IMG/VR virus record: IMGVR_UViG_3300027963_000328
Coordinates: 1-24,238 of that record
DNA from: a virus
Direction: 5' to 3' (one strand)
Length of the DNA stretch: 24,238 bases
Shown here: positions 1 to 6,417 of the stretch, in pieces
How positions within the stretch are numbered: the stretch's first letter is position 1
How the letters are laid out: each line of letters starts with the position of its first letter
Position numbers and translations under genes: made by a program
Notes under the pieces: model-generated
The model's input: only the letters and a program-made list of their open reading frames with translations
The model's database searches: none
What the model was told of the DNA's origin: nothing

Positions 1-363
1 CCAATTCTTCGCTCGCTTGCGCACTTGATTTCGCCACTCCTCGGCCTCAGCGGCAATGCGTTGCTCTCTGGCGCGGTCGTAGGCGCTTAATTTTACCAAT
101 GGCGCAAGATCAATCCCGGCCTCGCCTGCTAGTAAATCAATAGCCTGCCTGATGCTGATGTTGTGATATTTTACGGCAAACGTGATGACGTCGCCGCCCA
201 CGCCGCACCCGAAGCACTTGAAAAACTCGCCCTTCACGCGAAAGCTGGCGGTCTTTTCCTCATGAAACGGGCACATTGCCGCGCCTCGCTTGAATTCCAC
301 GTAGCGGGCTGCGTATTCCTCCATCTGGATAGCTGATTTGATTGCTTGAATGTTGCAGGTCAT
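1..363 (-). CDS. CHC2 zinc-finger DNA primase-type protein (partial at window edge)
   Basis: The first 121 residues of a protein that continues past the left edge. It carries a CHC2-type zinc ribbon: C-P-F-H at about residues 32-35, followed by F-F-K-C-F-G-C-G and then GGDVITFAVKY, as in the zinc-binding domain of DnaG-type primases, which reads the priming site on single-stranded DNA. After about residue 80 it becomes a charged, Arg/Glu-rich helix. No RNA-polymerase or TOPRIM motif is visible before the edge, so a full primase and a stand-alone zinc-finger protein are both possible. The ATG shares an ATGA with the stop of the upstream helicase gene, which implies translational coupling. The domain call is firm; the full function is not. 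Confidence 0.85.
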   Translation of the reverse strand, partial: MTCNIQAIKSAIQMEEYAARYVEFKRGAAMCPFHEEKTASFRVKGEFFKCFGCGVGGDVITFAVKYHNISIRQAIDLLAGEAGIDLAPLVKLSAYDRAREQRIAAEAEEWRNQVRKRAKNW

Positions 364-1784
364 CGGTATGCTCCTAGTTCCTTCCGCCATCGACGCGGCG
401 GCCACCGGCCGAACAAACCTTTGAATGCCGCGGACGCGTAATAGTCAGAATACGGTGAACCGTCCATCTTCACGCTGTTTTTTTGCTTTGCCAGCAAATT
501 GGCGTAAATCGTCTTCTGGTGTTTTCCCATTGACGCCTGGCGCTCTTCTAACAGCTGAAGCTCCCCAGCCTCCGCTTGAATCTTTGCTTTTCTTTTTCTG
601 GCAAAACTATACCCGCATTCGCAATCGTCCACCTCGCCAACCTCGTAGCACCGACCGCAATCAGGGCAAACGTCCATTCGGTCTTCGACATCTTTTGTGT
701 CGCCGCCGACTGCGCCCCCCACGCGATCCTCGCTCAATGACCACTCCCGGGGCTCTGCCGGTGAGCCGTGGCGGATCGCGCAGCCGCCGTGGTCCAAAAT
801 GATGCAATCCTGCTTACCGGGAAACGTGCGCAGCGCTCGACCAGCCATCTGCAAATATAGGCTCAAAGACTTCGTCGGCCGCACAATCGACAGAGCGGAA
901 ACCCGCGGGCAGTCCCACCCCTCGCAGAGGACTCCAAAGTTGCTGACGACCTGGATATCGCCAGCCGCCAGCCTCGCCAGTATAGACTCTCGATCCATCT
1001 TCGGCGTCGTGCCGTCGACGTGCTCGGCCGTCACGCCCGCTGCTCGAAACTCCTGGACAAGTAGCTTTGAATGCCCAATCCCGCTTGCGAATAATACGGT
1101 CGTGCGGTCCGCGCATCGCTTCTGCCACTCGCGCAACACATCACCGACCAGTTTAGAGTCGCTCATTTTTGCGTCCAGCTGCGGCTGGCTGTAGTCGCTT
1201 CCTGCCATCTTGATGCCTTTCAGATCAAGCTTCCATGAGTACACTTTCGGCCGCACAAGATAGCCGCGGTCAATCAGGTCGCCGATGCCCGGGCCGCGAA
1301 CCATCGCCTTAAATAGTTGGCCTCCTAGGCCCTTATTGTCGGACCTGATAGGTGTCGCGGTGATTCCGATGAGCACCGGATCGCCGCAGGCCTCAATGAT
1401 CTGCTGGTAGCTGTTAGATCGCGCCCGGTGGGCCTCGTCGACGAAGACGATATCCGGCCGCCATGGCATTTGGCGGCGGATCGCAGTCTGGATAGAGACG
1501 ACCTGCACCGGAAGGTTAGGCCGTGCCCGAGCGTGGCCGGCCATGATTACGCCGTGGTCGACGCCCATCTCGTCAAGCTTCGCTGACGTTTGCGAGATCA
1601 ATTCCATGCGGTGCGCTACGAAGTATATGCGCTTGCCGCGCTCAGACGCTAGCCGTATGATCTCCGACGCTACGACAGTTTTGCCTGCTCCGGTACTTAA
1701 CTGGTAAAGAATTCTCCTTTCCCCCCGGCGCACGGCTTCTCGTATTGTTTCTATATCCTCGATTTGATACTGACGTAGTTGCAT
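360..1784 (-). CDS. DEAD/DEAH-box superfamily 2 helicase
   Basis: A 474-residue SF2 helicase. Motif I (Walker A) STGAGKT is at residues 30-36, motif II DEAH at 116-119, motif III TATP at 142-145, and motif VI Q-M-A-G-R-A-L-R at 311-318. These are all the expected landmarks of two RecA-like domains. The N-terminal LRQYQIEDI resembles the Q-motif region of restriction-enzyme/SSL2-like helicases. A Cys-rich segment (CPDC at 372-375, then CEC near 387-389) probably binds zinc. It lies between a VRR-NUC-like nuclease gene and a CHC2 primase-type gene, so a role in phage DNA replication or fork processing is likely. The ATG has no obvious Shine-Dalgarno sequence, and its start region overlaps an opposing promoter at 1764-1792. 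Confidence 0.93.
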   Translation of the reverse strand: MQLRQYQIEDIETIREAVRRGERRILYQLSTGAGKTVVASEIIRLASERGKRIYFVAHRMELISQTSAKLDEMGVDHGVIMAGHARARPNLPVQVVSIQTAIRRQMPWRPDIVFVDEAHRARSNSYQQIIEACGDPVLIGITATPIRSDNKGLGGQLFKAMVRGPGIGDLIDRGYLVRPKVYSWKLDLKGIKMAGSDYSQPQLDAKMSDSKLVGDVLREWQKRCADRTTVLFASGIGHSKLLVQEFRAAGVTAEHVDGTTPKMDRESILARLAAGDIQVVSNFGVLCEGWDCPRVSALSIVRPTKSLSLYLQMAGRALRTFPGKQDCIILDHGGCAIRHGSPAEPREWSLSEDRVGGAVGGDTKDVEDRMDVCPDCGRCYEVGEVDDCECGYSFARKRKAKIQAEAGELQLLEERQASMGKHQKTIYANLLAKQKNSVKMDGSPYSDYYASAAFKGLFGRWPPRRWRKELGAYR

Positions 1785-1792
1785 GTTATAAT
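1764..1792 (+). promoter_or_regulatory. Sigma70-type promoter for the HNH endonuclease gene
   Basis: The -35 TTGATA (1764-1769) and -10 TATAAT (1787-1792) are separated by 17 bp, a near-perfect sigma70 match. Transcription would begin near 1799, just before a GGAGGA ribosome site at 1805-1810 and the ATG at 1815. The -35 box and spacer lie over the first codons of the oppositely oriented helicase gene, so the promoter shares sequence with that gene's start. Expression is untested. Confidence 0.75.
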
Positions 1793-1814
1793 TTTACGAC
1801 AGGCGGAGGAACAT

Positions 1815-2411
1815 ATGCCGAAAGGAATTTTCGAGAGAAAGACAAAGCCATTGAATGTCCCGATCGAGGAACTTAAATCTCTTATCGCTAGCGGCGTGAG
1901 AATGAGCGAGATCGCGCGCCGATACGGAGATGAGCGACACGCCATTGGGAAAGTGCTCGACTCCCTTGGAATTCCAAGGCCACCGGCACATTCCTGCCCT
2001 GGTTCCATTAACCCAGCATGGAATGGCGGTCGTAAAACCGACAAAGATGGATATATCCTTATCTACCGGCCCGATCACCCGTCCGCTGTTGGCGGAGGCA
2101 AGGGACGCGCTGGGTACGTCCGAGAGCACCGGCTCGTAATGGAGGGAGTCCTGGGCCGCCATCTGGCCGCAAGCGAAGTAGTCCACCATAAGGACTCGAA
2201 CAGAAAAAACAACACGCCTGACAATCTTGAACTTTTTTCCACCAACGCAGAACACTTGGCTATGGAGCTGAAGGGAAGAGTCCCAAAGTGGAGCCAAGCC
2301 GGATTTCAAAAAATGGTGGATGGAGGGATGAAAAACAAGGGAAAATCGCCGTCTACTGAAAGCCGTAAAAGGATGAGCGAGGCCCATCTCCGCAGGAGCG
2401 GAAAGCTGTAA
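1815..2411 (+). CDS. HNH homing-type endonuclease
   Basis: A 198-residue protein and the only plus-strand gene in the window. The start at 1815 is chosen because GGAGGA sits four bases upstream; an in-frame upstream start at 1779 lies over the promoter and is unlikely. Residues 15-55 resemble a resolvase-like helix-turn-helix (SEIARRYGDERHAIGKVLDS). Residues 101-148 hold the HNH_3-type nuclease: EHR, then VVHHKDSNRKNNTPDNLEL, with the paired His and conserved Asn residues. The C-terminal S-T-E-S-R-K-R-M-S-E-A-H resembles the NUMOD3 DNA-binding motif of homing endonucleases. It is wedged between minus-strand genes, converging with the nuclease gene one base away. This fits a free-standing selfish endonuclease. 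No intron is evident. Confidence 0.9.
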   Translation: MPKGIFERKTKPLNVPIEELKSLIASGVRMSEIARRYGDERHAIGKVLDSLGIPRPPAHSCPGSINPAWNGGRKTDKDGYILIYRPDHPSAVGGGKGRAGYVREHRLVMEGVLGRHLAASEVVHHKDSNRKNNTPDNLELFSTNAEHLAMELKGRVPKWSQAGFQKMVDGGMKNKGKSPSTESRKRMSEAHLRRSGKL

Positions 2412-2412
2412 A

Positions 2413-2775
2413 CTATGCTCCAAAGCCTGCCTCCTGATACCATTTGCGCAACATATCCAACGAGTCCGCCCAGGTCGCGTGCAGTCCTTGATGCCTACGC
2501 TTTGCCATGTACTCTAGCTGCTTAACTCGTGGCCTTTTCCCAGACGCCTTCATTTCTAGTTCGAAATACTCAACGCAATCCGGCCCCCGCTTGCGCATAC
2601 AACGCCAGTCGCATTCGCCCTCCTCTCCCATGCGCACTACGGCGCCACCGGACACTGGCTGGAATGTTCCGACGTGCTGGCGTCGACAGATCCAACCTTC
2701 ACGCCGGAGCCATGAGATGCAGTCGTGAACCACTTCACGCTCGGACTGCATATTGTTGCTCATGTTTTTTGCCAT
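2413..2775 (-). CDS. VRR-NUC-like PD-(D/E)XK nuclease
   Basis: A 120-residue protein. The start at 2775 is preceded by AGGGAGG seven bases upstream, a better site than the in-frame GTG at 2799 or the ATG at 2763. Residues 10-30 (SEREVVHDCISWLRREGW) resemble the first helix of the fold. D56 lies in GECDW, and the E-x-K pair E74/K76 lies in YFELEMKASGKRPRVKQLEY, which is the VRR-NUC catalytic layout with a following Gln. Such small nucleases often sit beside SF2 helicases in phage replication modules and may cut branched DNA. Here the helicase gene is next, now separated by the inserted HNH gene. The family call rests on motif reading only. Confidence 0.75.
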   Translation of the reverse strand: MAKNMSNNMQSEREVVHDCISWLRREGWICRRQHVGTFQPVSGGAVVRMGEEGECDWRCMRKRGPDCVEYFELEMKASGKRPRVKQLEYMAKRRHQGLHATWADSLDMLRKWYQEAGFGA

Positions 2776-3170
2776 TGATTTGCCTCCCTCCGCGCCCACT
2801 CCAACATCTCGTTCCGCTCAAAATACGCGACCCACTCGACGCACTCTAGCTTTTCGCACATCGGCGCGTCTGGCGCCGGTATTCGCCGGCCAACCTCCAA
2901 AACCGGCGCGATCGGCACGTACGGGTCTAGAGTTCGCTGAGATGGCGCGATAGCCGTATAGGGTGCTGGCTTTTTCTTTTGCAGGCAAAACCCACGCTTC
3001 TCCCGCGGGATCAGCGGCCCGCCTTTCGCCGCGTTCGTCGCCAGCTTGCGCCGGTAGTATTCGCGGCCGTATTCGCGCCGACAGTCGACGCACATGCCGC
3101 GTTCAACTCCGGCGCTTGACCCGCACCTGCACTCGGTCGCCGGGCTGCCTTTTGATCCTCTATTTATCAT
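2760..3170 (-). CDS. Hypothetical protein with Cys-rich N-terminus
   Basis: A 136-residue protein that I do not recognise. Residues 14-30 hold four Cys in a C-x-C-x(9)-C-x2-C layout (CRCGSSAGVERGMCVDC), followed by a basic, Tyr-rich helix (RREYGREYYRRK). This looks like a small zinc ribbon of the kind seen in phage HNH-associated or DNA-binding proteins. The middle is Pro-rich and the C-terminal third is a probable amphipathic helix. The start at 3170 is preceded by GGAGGAGGA, which also encodes the Glu-rich tail of the upstream micro-gene, and its ATG shares an ATGA with that gene's stop. It overlaps the start of the nuclease gene by 16 bases. Confidence 0.7.
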   Translation of the reverse strand: MINRGSKGSPATECRCGSSAGVERGMCVDCRREYGREYYRRKLATNAAKGGPLIPREKRGFCLQKKKPAPYTAIAPSQRTLDPYVPIAPVLEVGRRIPAPDAPMCEKLECVEWVAYFERNEMLEWARREANQWQKT

Positions 3171-3274
3171 TCCTCCTCCTCGTCCTTCCAGCGATCATAA
3201 ATCCGGTCCTCGCGGTCCCCGTCGTCCTCCCGCTCCTCGGCGTAGGCCGGGTGGTCGGGCCCGGGCAGCGTCAT
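3167..3274 (-). CDS. Small acidic protein, 35 residues
   Basis: A short ORF filling the gap between the methyltransferase stop (3286) and the next gene. The protein is strongly charged and acidic, with an EEREDDGDRED stretch and a final DEEEE. The codons for that Glu run (GAG GAG GAG GAA) form the Shine-Dalgarno sequence of the following gene, and TGA overlaps its ATG. Only a weak ribosome site precedes its own start. It could be a real micro-protein or a translated leader that couples the methyltransferase to downstream genes. No family is recognised. Confidence 0.5.
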   Translation of the reverse strand: MTLPGPDHPAYAEEREDDGDREDRIYDRWKDEEEE

Positions 3275-3285
3275 GTGATTCTCGA

Positions 3286-3993
3286 CTACCACAGCACCTC
3301 CTGCGCTAGCCGCTTGGCGGCCATCTCGCAATACTTCTCTTCGATCTCGATCCCAATGGCGGAAATACCAGATTCCTTTGCAGACGCCAAAGTGCTGCCT
3401 ATTCCGCAAAACGGGTCTAGCAATACCTGCCCGGTCTTGGACAGCCGCAACAGCATCTTCAGCAAATGCAGCGGCTTTTCGTGAGGATGATCCGTTGGCT
3501 CGACGTGGGCCCGAATGGTTGAAATAACAGGCTGCTCAGGTTTAGCCGGTGAGCCCTTCTTAAAAACCATCGCATCCTCGTGCGAATAGCGAATAGTGTA
3601 CCCAAGCCCCGGTGCCCCCTTGTCCCACACGCAGCAACCAAAGTATTCAAATCCAACGCCGCGCATTATTTGCCCGACGTCTAGCATTCGCCGGGCCCCG
3701 GCAAATACTACCACCCAAGCATCTTCAGTGAGCCGATTCCACAGCAACGGAGCAACCGCTTCCACTATCGACAAGTCGCGGTCGTTTTGGATAACGCGCC
3801 CGTTCCGCCCATCGGTGCTATGCAACTGGCGACGACCGTAACCGCCTCCCAGGTCCTGCGTCCCATACGGCGGATCCGTAAGGACCAGGTCCACCTTCGG
3901 CAGCCCCGGCAGAATCTCCCTGCAATCCCCGTGGTAAATCGTAATCCCGGCGTGTTCGTAGTAGGGTTTCGGTAACCTGTTTTCTTGCTCCAT
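3286..3993 (-). CDS. DPPY-type DNA methyltransferase (probably N6-adenine)
   Basis: A 235-residue protein from the chosen start, where GGAGGAG lies six bases upstream. A longer form from 4098 shares an ATGA with the preceding gene and adds 35 residues; it cannot be excluded. The catalytic motif IV TDPPYG is at about residues 39-44. The cofactor motif I DPFCGIGST is at 193-201, followed by I-E-I-E-E-K-Y at 215-221. Catalytic motif before cofactor motif is the beta-class arrangement, and DPPY is typical of N6-adenine enzymes. HPHEKP at 169-174 is typical of the family. No restriction partner is nearby, so it is probably an orphan enzyme that protects phage DNA from host restriction. The target sequence cannot be read from the protein. 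Confidence 0.9.
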   Translation of the reverse strand: MEQENRLPKPYYEHAGITIYHGDCREILPGLPKVDLVLTDPPYGTQDLGGGYGRRQLHSTDGRNGRVIQNDRDLSIVEAVAPLLWNRLTEDAWVVVFAGARRMLDVGQIMRGVGFEYFGCCVWDKGAPGLGYTIRYSHEDAMVFKKGSPAKPEQPVISTIRAHVEPTDHPHEKPLHLLKMLLRLSKTGQVLLDPFCGIGSTLASAKESGISAIGIEIEEKYCEMAAKRLAQEVLW

Positions 3994-4094
3994 TAGAAAC
4001 TCCTCCGCAAACCAATCGTGTAAGCCCAGCCGCGCCCCGGCATCGTGGAATTCACCCGCGCAGCGTAATTGCTCAGAGCGGCAATGGGCGATGG

Positions 4095-4496
4095 TCATGC
4101 CACGCCCCCATCTCGACCGTCCCCAGCCCGAAGGCGGGCGGCTTCGGCGCGGATCACTCGGGAAGCGTAAGCATTCCCAACTTTCTCCGCTACAGCCTCC
4201 AGCGCCTCGGCCTTGATTTCCCCGATGAAGAGGCCAAATGACTTGTCCCCCTTCCGTGCCGCCTGGAGCGCGGCCAACGTCCGCTTGTACTCGTTCGATT
4301 GCGCCTCAATGCTCGCCTTGGCGTCGGCGAAGGCCAGCGCCGCGTCGCAGAAGGCCCGCATTACAGGAAAGCAGGCTCTCATATCAGTCATCTCCCTCAG
4401 CGCTGCGGCCCCAGCCATAAGCGCGTCAAATACCTCGCCCTGCGGATACATCATTGCCTGCGCCTCCAGCTCTCTCGCGTGTTTTTTATTGGTCAT
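4095..4496 (-). CDS. Hypothetical alpha-helical protein
   Basis: A 133-residue protein with no recognised family. It is Ala/Glu-rich and predicted helical throughout, with a charged C-terminal end (ASRVIRAEAARLRAGDGRDGG). The start at 4496 is preceded by GAGGAG about ten bases upstream, and the gene overlaps the end of the upstream coiled-coil gene by 11 bases. Its stop shares an ATGA with a possible long form of the methyltransferase. An in-frame extension to 4838 is rejected because it lies over the upstream gene in another frame and reads as low-complexity Arg/Thr sequence. It sits among early genes; no function is proposed. Confidence 0.7.
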   Translation of the reverse strand: MTNKKHARELEAQAMMYPQGEVFDALMAGAAALREMTDMRACFPVMRAFCDAALAFADAKASIEAQSNEYKRTLAALQAARKGDKSFGLFIGEIKAEALEAVAEKVGNAYASRVIRAEAARLRAGDGRDGGVA

Positions 4497-5085
4497 CGTC
4501 TTTGTGCTCCTCGCACTTCTGATCAATCCCAGACCCGTCGCACCCGTAGCAGTCGTGCGTCTGGCCGTTGAGTTGCCACTTTCCGTTCTGGCATTCAAAC
4601 AAGCACCGCGTGCAGTTCGTGCAAGGCTTAATCGGGTGCGCCTGCTGCATCTCCATGTCAATCGCAGCGTCAAAATCGCGCTGCTCCATCCACTCGACGT
4701 CAAATACATACACCGCGATTCCCGGGTGCCACTTGGCCCATCGCCAACGCTCCGCGTCCCGCCGCAGCTCCGCCGCCTGGGCGAGAGCGGTGTTGCGGTC
4801 GGCTTCGGTCTTGAACAGAAGCGAATGGGCCTCCGCAACCTGCTCGTCCTTTTCGGCGACCTGCCGTTTGTACTCGGCCTTCCACGCTTTCGCCTCGTTC
4901 CGCTCCCGCCGCGCCACTTCCAGCGCCAGCTTCAGTTCCTCTTGCCGCTTTTCGAGGTCGTGGAGGGCGACGCGGAGGGTGTCGTTCGTGTTGCGAAGGC
5001 CATCCATCCCTTCGATGTTGATGGCTGCGGCCTCGCGTTCCCGCTGCGCGACTATGGCGCGTTGCTGGTCTTCGCTGGGAGTCAT
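4486..5085 (-). CDS. Coiled-coil phage protein with DnaJ-like zinc motif
   Basis: A 199-residue protein. The ATG at 5085 is preceded by GGAGGAGG and overlaps the upstream stop (ATGA). Residues 5-110 form a long charged coiled coil (runs such as LHDLEKRQEELKLALEVARRERNEAK). It then carries a segment common in uncharacterised phage proteins (DAERWRWAKWHP ending in FDAAIDMEM). The last 50 residues hold several Cys: CTNCTRC, C, then CYGCDGSG and C. CxxCxGxG repeats are the DnaJ-type zinc-binding signature. A zinc-stabilised scaffold or nucleic-acid-associated role is conceivable, but the function is unknown. Confidence 0.75.
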   Translation of the reverse strand: MTPSEDQQRAIVAQREREAAAINIEGMDGLRNTNDTLRVALHDLEKRQEELKLALEVARRERNEAKAWKAEYKRQVAEKDEQVAEAHSLLFKTEADRNTALAQAAELRRDAERWRWAKWHPGIAVYVFDVEWMEQRDFDAAIDMEMQQAHPIKPCTNCTRCLFECQNGKWQLNGQTHDCYGCDGSGIDQKCEEHKDDDQ

Positions 5086-5267
5086 GCCGCCTCCTCCATG
5101 TACTCCGCCCGGCGCCGGACCCGCGTGTCGTGCGCCTCGGCGTTGCTGAGCGCCCACGCGGCCAGCATCCGATAGGCCCGCGCTCGACCATTGTGCTGCA
5201 GCCACAGCGCCGACCAGCAAACCCCGCCCAGCAAACACATAATGCTTCCATAAATCATAATCTGCAT
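5082..5267 (-). CDS. Small single-pass membrane protein
   Basis: A 61-residue protein. Residues 3-23 (IMIYGSIMCLLGGVCWSALWL) form one hydrophobic membrane segment, followed by a basic, Arg- and Ala-rich tail. The start is supported by TAGGAG about eight bases upstream, and the stop overlaps the next ATG (ATGA). The positive tail after a single helix suggests an N-out, C-in or signal-anchor arrangement. It is found among early genes, not the lysis genes, so superinfection exclusion or a host-membrane role is possible. This is speculation; no family is recognised. Confidence 0.65.
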   Translation of the reverse strand: MQIMIYGSIMCLLGGVCWSALWLQHNGRARAYRMLAAWALSNAEAHDTRVRRRAEYMEEAA

Positions 5268-5276
5268 ACCTTTCTC

Positions 5277-5450
5277 CTACCGCTCAGCCTTGCGCCGCAT
5301 TGCGGCAATTAAGTCTTTGCACTTCTGGCCCTCGGCCTGCTCCGGCCAGACTTTTCGGGACACATGCAAGCCTCCCAAGTACGTAATCCTGATCTCGACC
5401 ATTTCCTCTCCCGTGTCAATGATTTGCACCTGCGGCTCAAAAGGGTACAT
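5277..5450 (-). CDS. Small hypothetical protein, 57 residues
   Basis: A 57-residue protein whose start lies inside the last codons of ssb (14-base overlap), with a weak purine-rich GAAGAAG upstream. It reads as a compact beta-rich domain (VQIIDTGEEMVEIRITYLGGLHVSRKVW) followed by a helix (GQKCKDLIAAMRRKAER). A longer in-frame form from 5528 is rejected because it would lie mostly over ssb. Its position suggests co-translation with ssb, but no family or function is recognised. Confidence 0.6.
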   Translation of the reverse strand: MYPFEPQVQIIDTGEEMVEIRITYLGGLHVSRKVWPEQAEGQKCKDLIAAMRRKAER

Positions 5451-5820
5451 CTTCTTCGTCGATCCTTGCCGCAGCCTTTGGCCGGCTGACCACGCCGTCG
5501 TCCGTCCGCTTTTCGAAAGTCTTGACACCCCCGTAGCTGTCGGCGACCAGCTTGACCTTCGAGCGCTTCTGGCCGTCCTTCTCCCACTCCTCCGTCTTCA
5601 ACCGGCCGTCGCAAAGCGCCAAAGCGCCCTTGGTCAGCCCGGCCGCCAGCCAGTCGGGCAGATCCCAGGCTTCCACGTCAAACCACGAAGAATGTGGCTT
5701 GTCCTTCGTGCCGTCGCTCACGGCAATGGAGAACGACGTCACCGTCTTCGTTCCAATCTGTTTAACTTCCGCGTCTTTGCCCAAATGGCCCATAATTGTA
5801 GCCTTCGACATATACGGCAT
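5437..5820 (-). CDS. ssb: Single-stranded DNA-binding protein
   Basis: A 127-residue OB-fold SSB. It begins with the typical SKATIMGHLGKDAEVK strand pair and continues with SSWFDVEAWD and the GALALCDGRLKTEEWEKDGQKRSKVKLVAD core. It ends in an acidic tip, DEEDVPF, the docking tail that SSB uses to recruit replication and repair partners. The start follows directly on the TAA of the Gp157 gene and is preceded by GGAGGTGA, a near-perfect ribosome site. With Bet and Gp157 upstream it forms a single-strand annealing recombination module, where it would coat single-stranded DNA during replication and annealing. Confidence 0.95.
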   Translation of the reverse strand: MPYMSKATIMGHLGKDAEVKQIGTKTVTSFSIAVSDGTKDKPHSSWFDVEAWDLPDWLAAGLTKGALALCDGRLKTEEWEKDGQKRSKVKLVADSYGGVKTFEKRTDDGVVSRPKAAARIDEEDVPF

Positions 5821-6417
5821 TTACTTCACCTCCAGCCGATAACCGCCGCGCATCGCTGCGCCGCGGACCTCCCGGCCCTGCTTGATTGCGTTGCGAATCG
5901 CCGTTTTGTTCGGCGTCGATGTCTCTTTGATGAGCCCCGCGGCGTGCCCAACGGCCGAGGCGCTGAGGTCGTCGATAAGCGCCTGCCACAAAGCAGCCGG
6001 CATCGTCACCGTCACCGTGCGGAACTCGTCGTCCAACACCGTTTCGTTATCCACAATGACCGCGTCAGGCGTTGACTTCACGACCAGCTTCACCGTCTCA
6101 CCTTCGAGCGCCTTGAGCTTGCCTTTGTCGTCGGGACCGATAATCAGCACAGTTCTGATAACAAAATCCTCGATCCGCTCCCGCGCCGCGGCGTACTGCT
6201 TTTTGAGCGTTTTTAAACGGTCGATCTCGCGATCACATGCGGCCTCATGGGAATCGCAATGCAAGATAAACTGGCCGACGTTCTGACGCTTCTTAATCGA
6301 CATCCGCAGCGCAAGCTCAAGCGCTAGCCGATACTCGTCCTCCTGCTCCGGTGTGACGGTCTCGGCAGAGTCCACCAGCGCCATCAAGTCGGTCTCGATC
6401 TCATAAATATTAGGCAT
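5821..6417 (-). CDS. Gp157-family phage protein
   Basis: A 198-residue protein. The start at 6417 is chosen because GGAGG lies six bases upstream, and it overlaps the end of bet by eight bases. The sequence reads like the Sipho_Gp157 family: an N-terminal helical region with IYEIETDLMALVDSAE, a middle coiled coil (CDREIDRLKTLKKQYAAARERIEDFV), then a beta-rich half (KALEGETVKLVVKSTPDAVIV) and a C-terminal KTAIRNAIKQGREVRGA. Members are commonly encoded beside SSB and recombinases in phage early operons. The biochemical role is unsettled; help in resistance or recombination has been proposed. Confidence 0.85.
   Translation of the reverse strand: MPNIYEIETDLMALVDSAETVTPEQEDEYRLALELALRMSIKKRQNVGQFILHCDSHEAACDREIDRLKTLKKQYAAARERIEDFVIRTVLIIGPDDKGKLKALEGETVKLVVKSTPDAVIVDNETVLDDEFRTVTVTMPAALWQALIDDLSASAVGHAAGLIKETSTPNKTAIRNAIKQGREVRGAAMRGGYRLEVK

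Noticed and set aside
814-1128. A 104-codon minus-strand frame inside the helicase gene
   Set aside because: It lies entirely within helicase motif-bearing sequence in another frame and has no ribosome site.
4497-4838. N-terminal extension of the 4095-4496 gene
   Set aside because: The added residues are Arg/Thr/Ser-rich and fully overlap the coiled-coil gene. The ATG at 4496 has a ribosome site.
4213-5175. A 320-codon open frame on the plus strand
   Set aside because: It runs antisense to three minus-strand genes that have good ribosome sites and coherent domains. GC-rich DNA creates such long antisense frames and the translation shows no recognisable domain.
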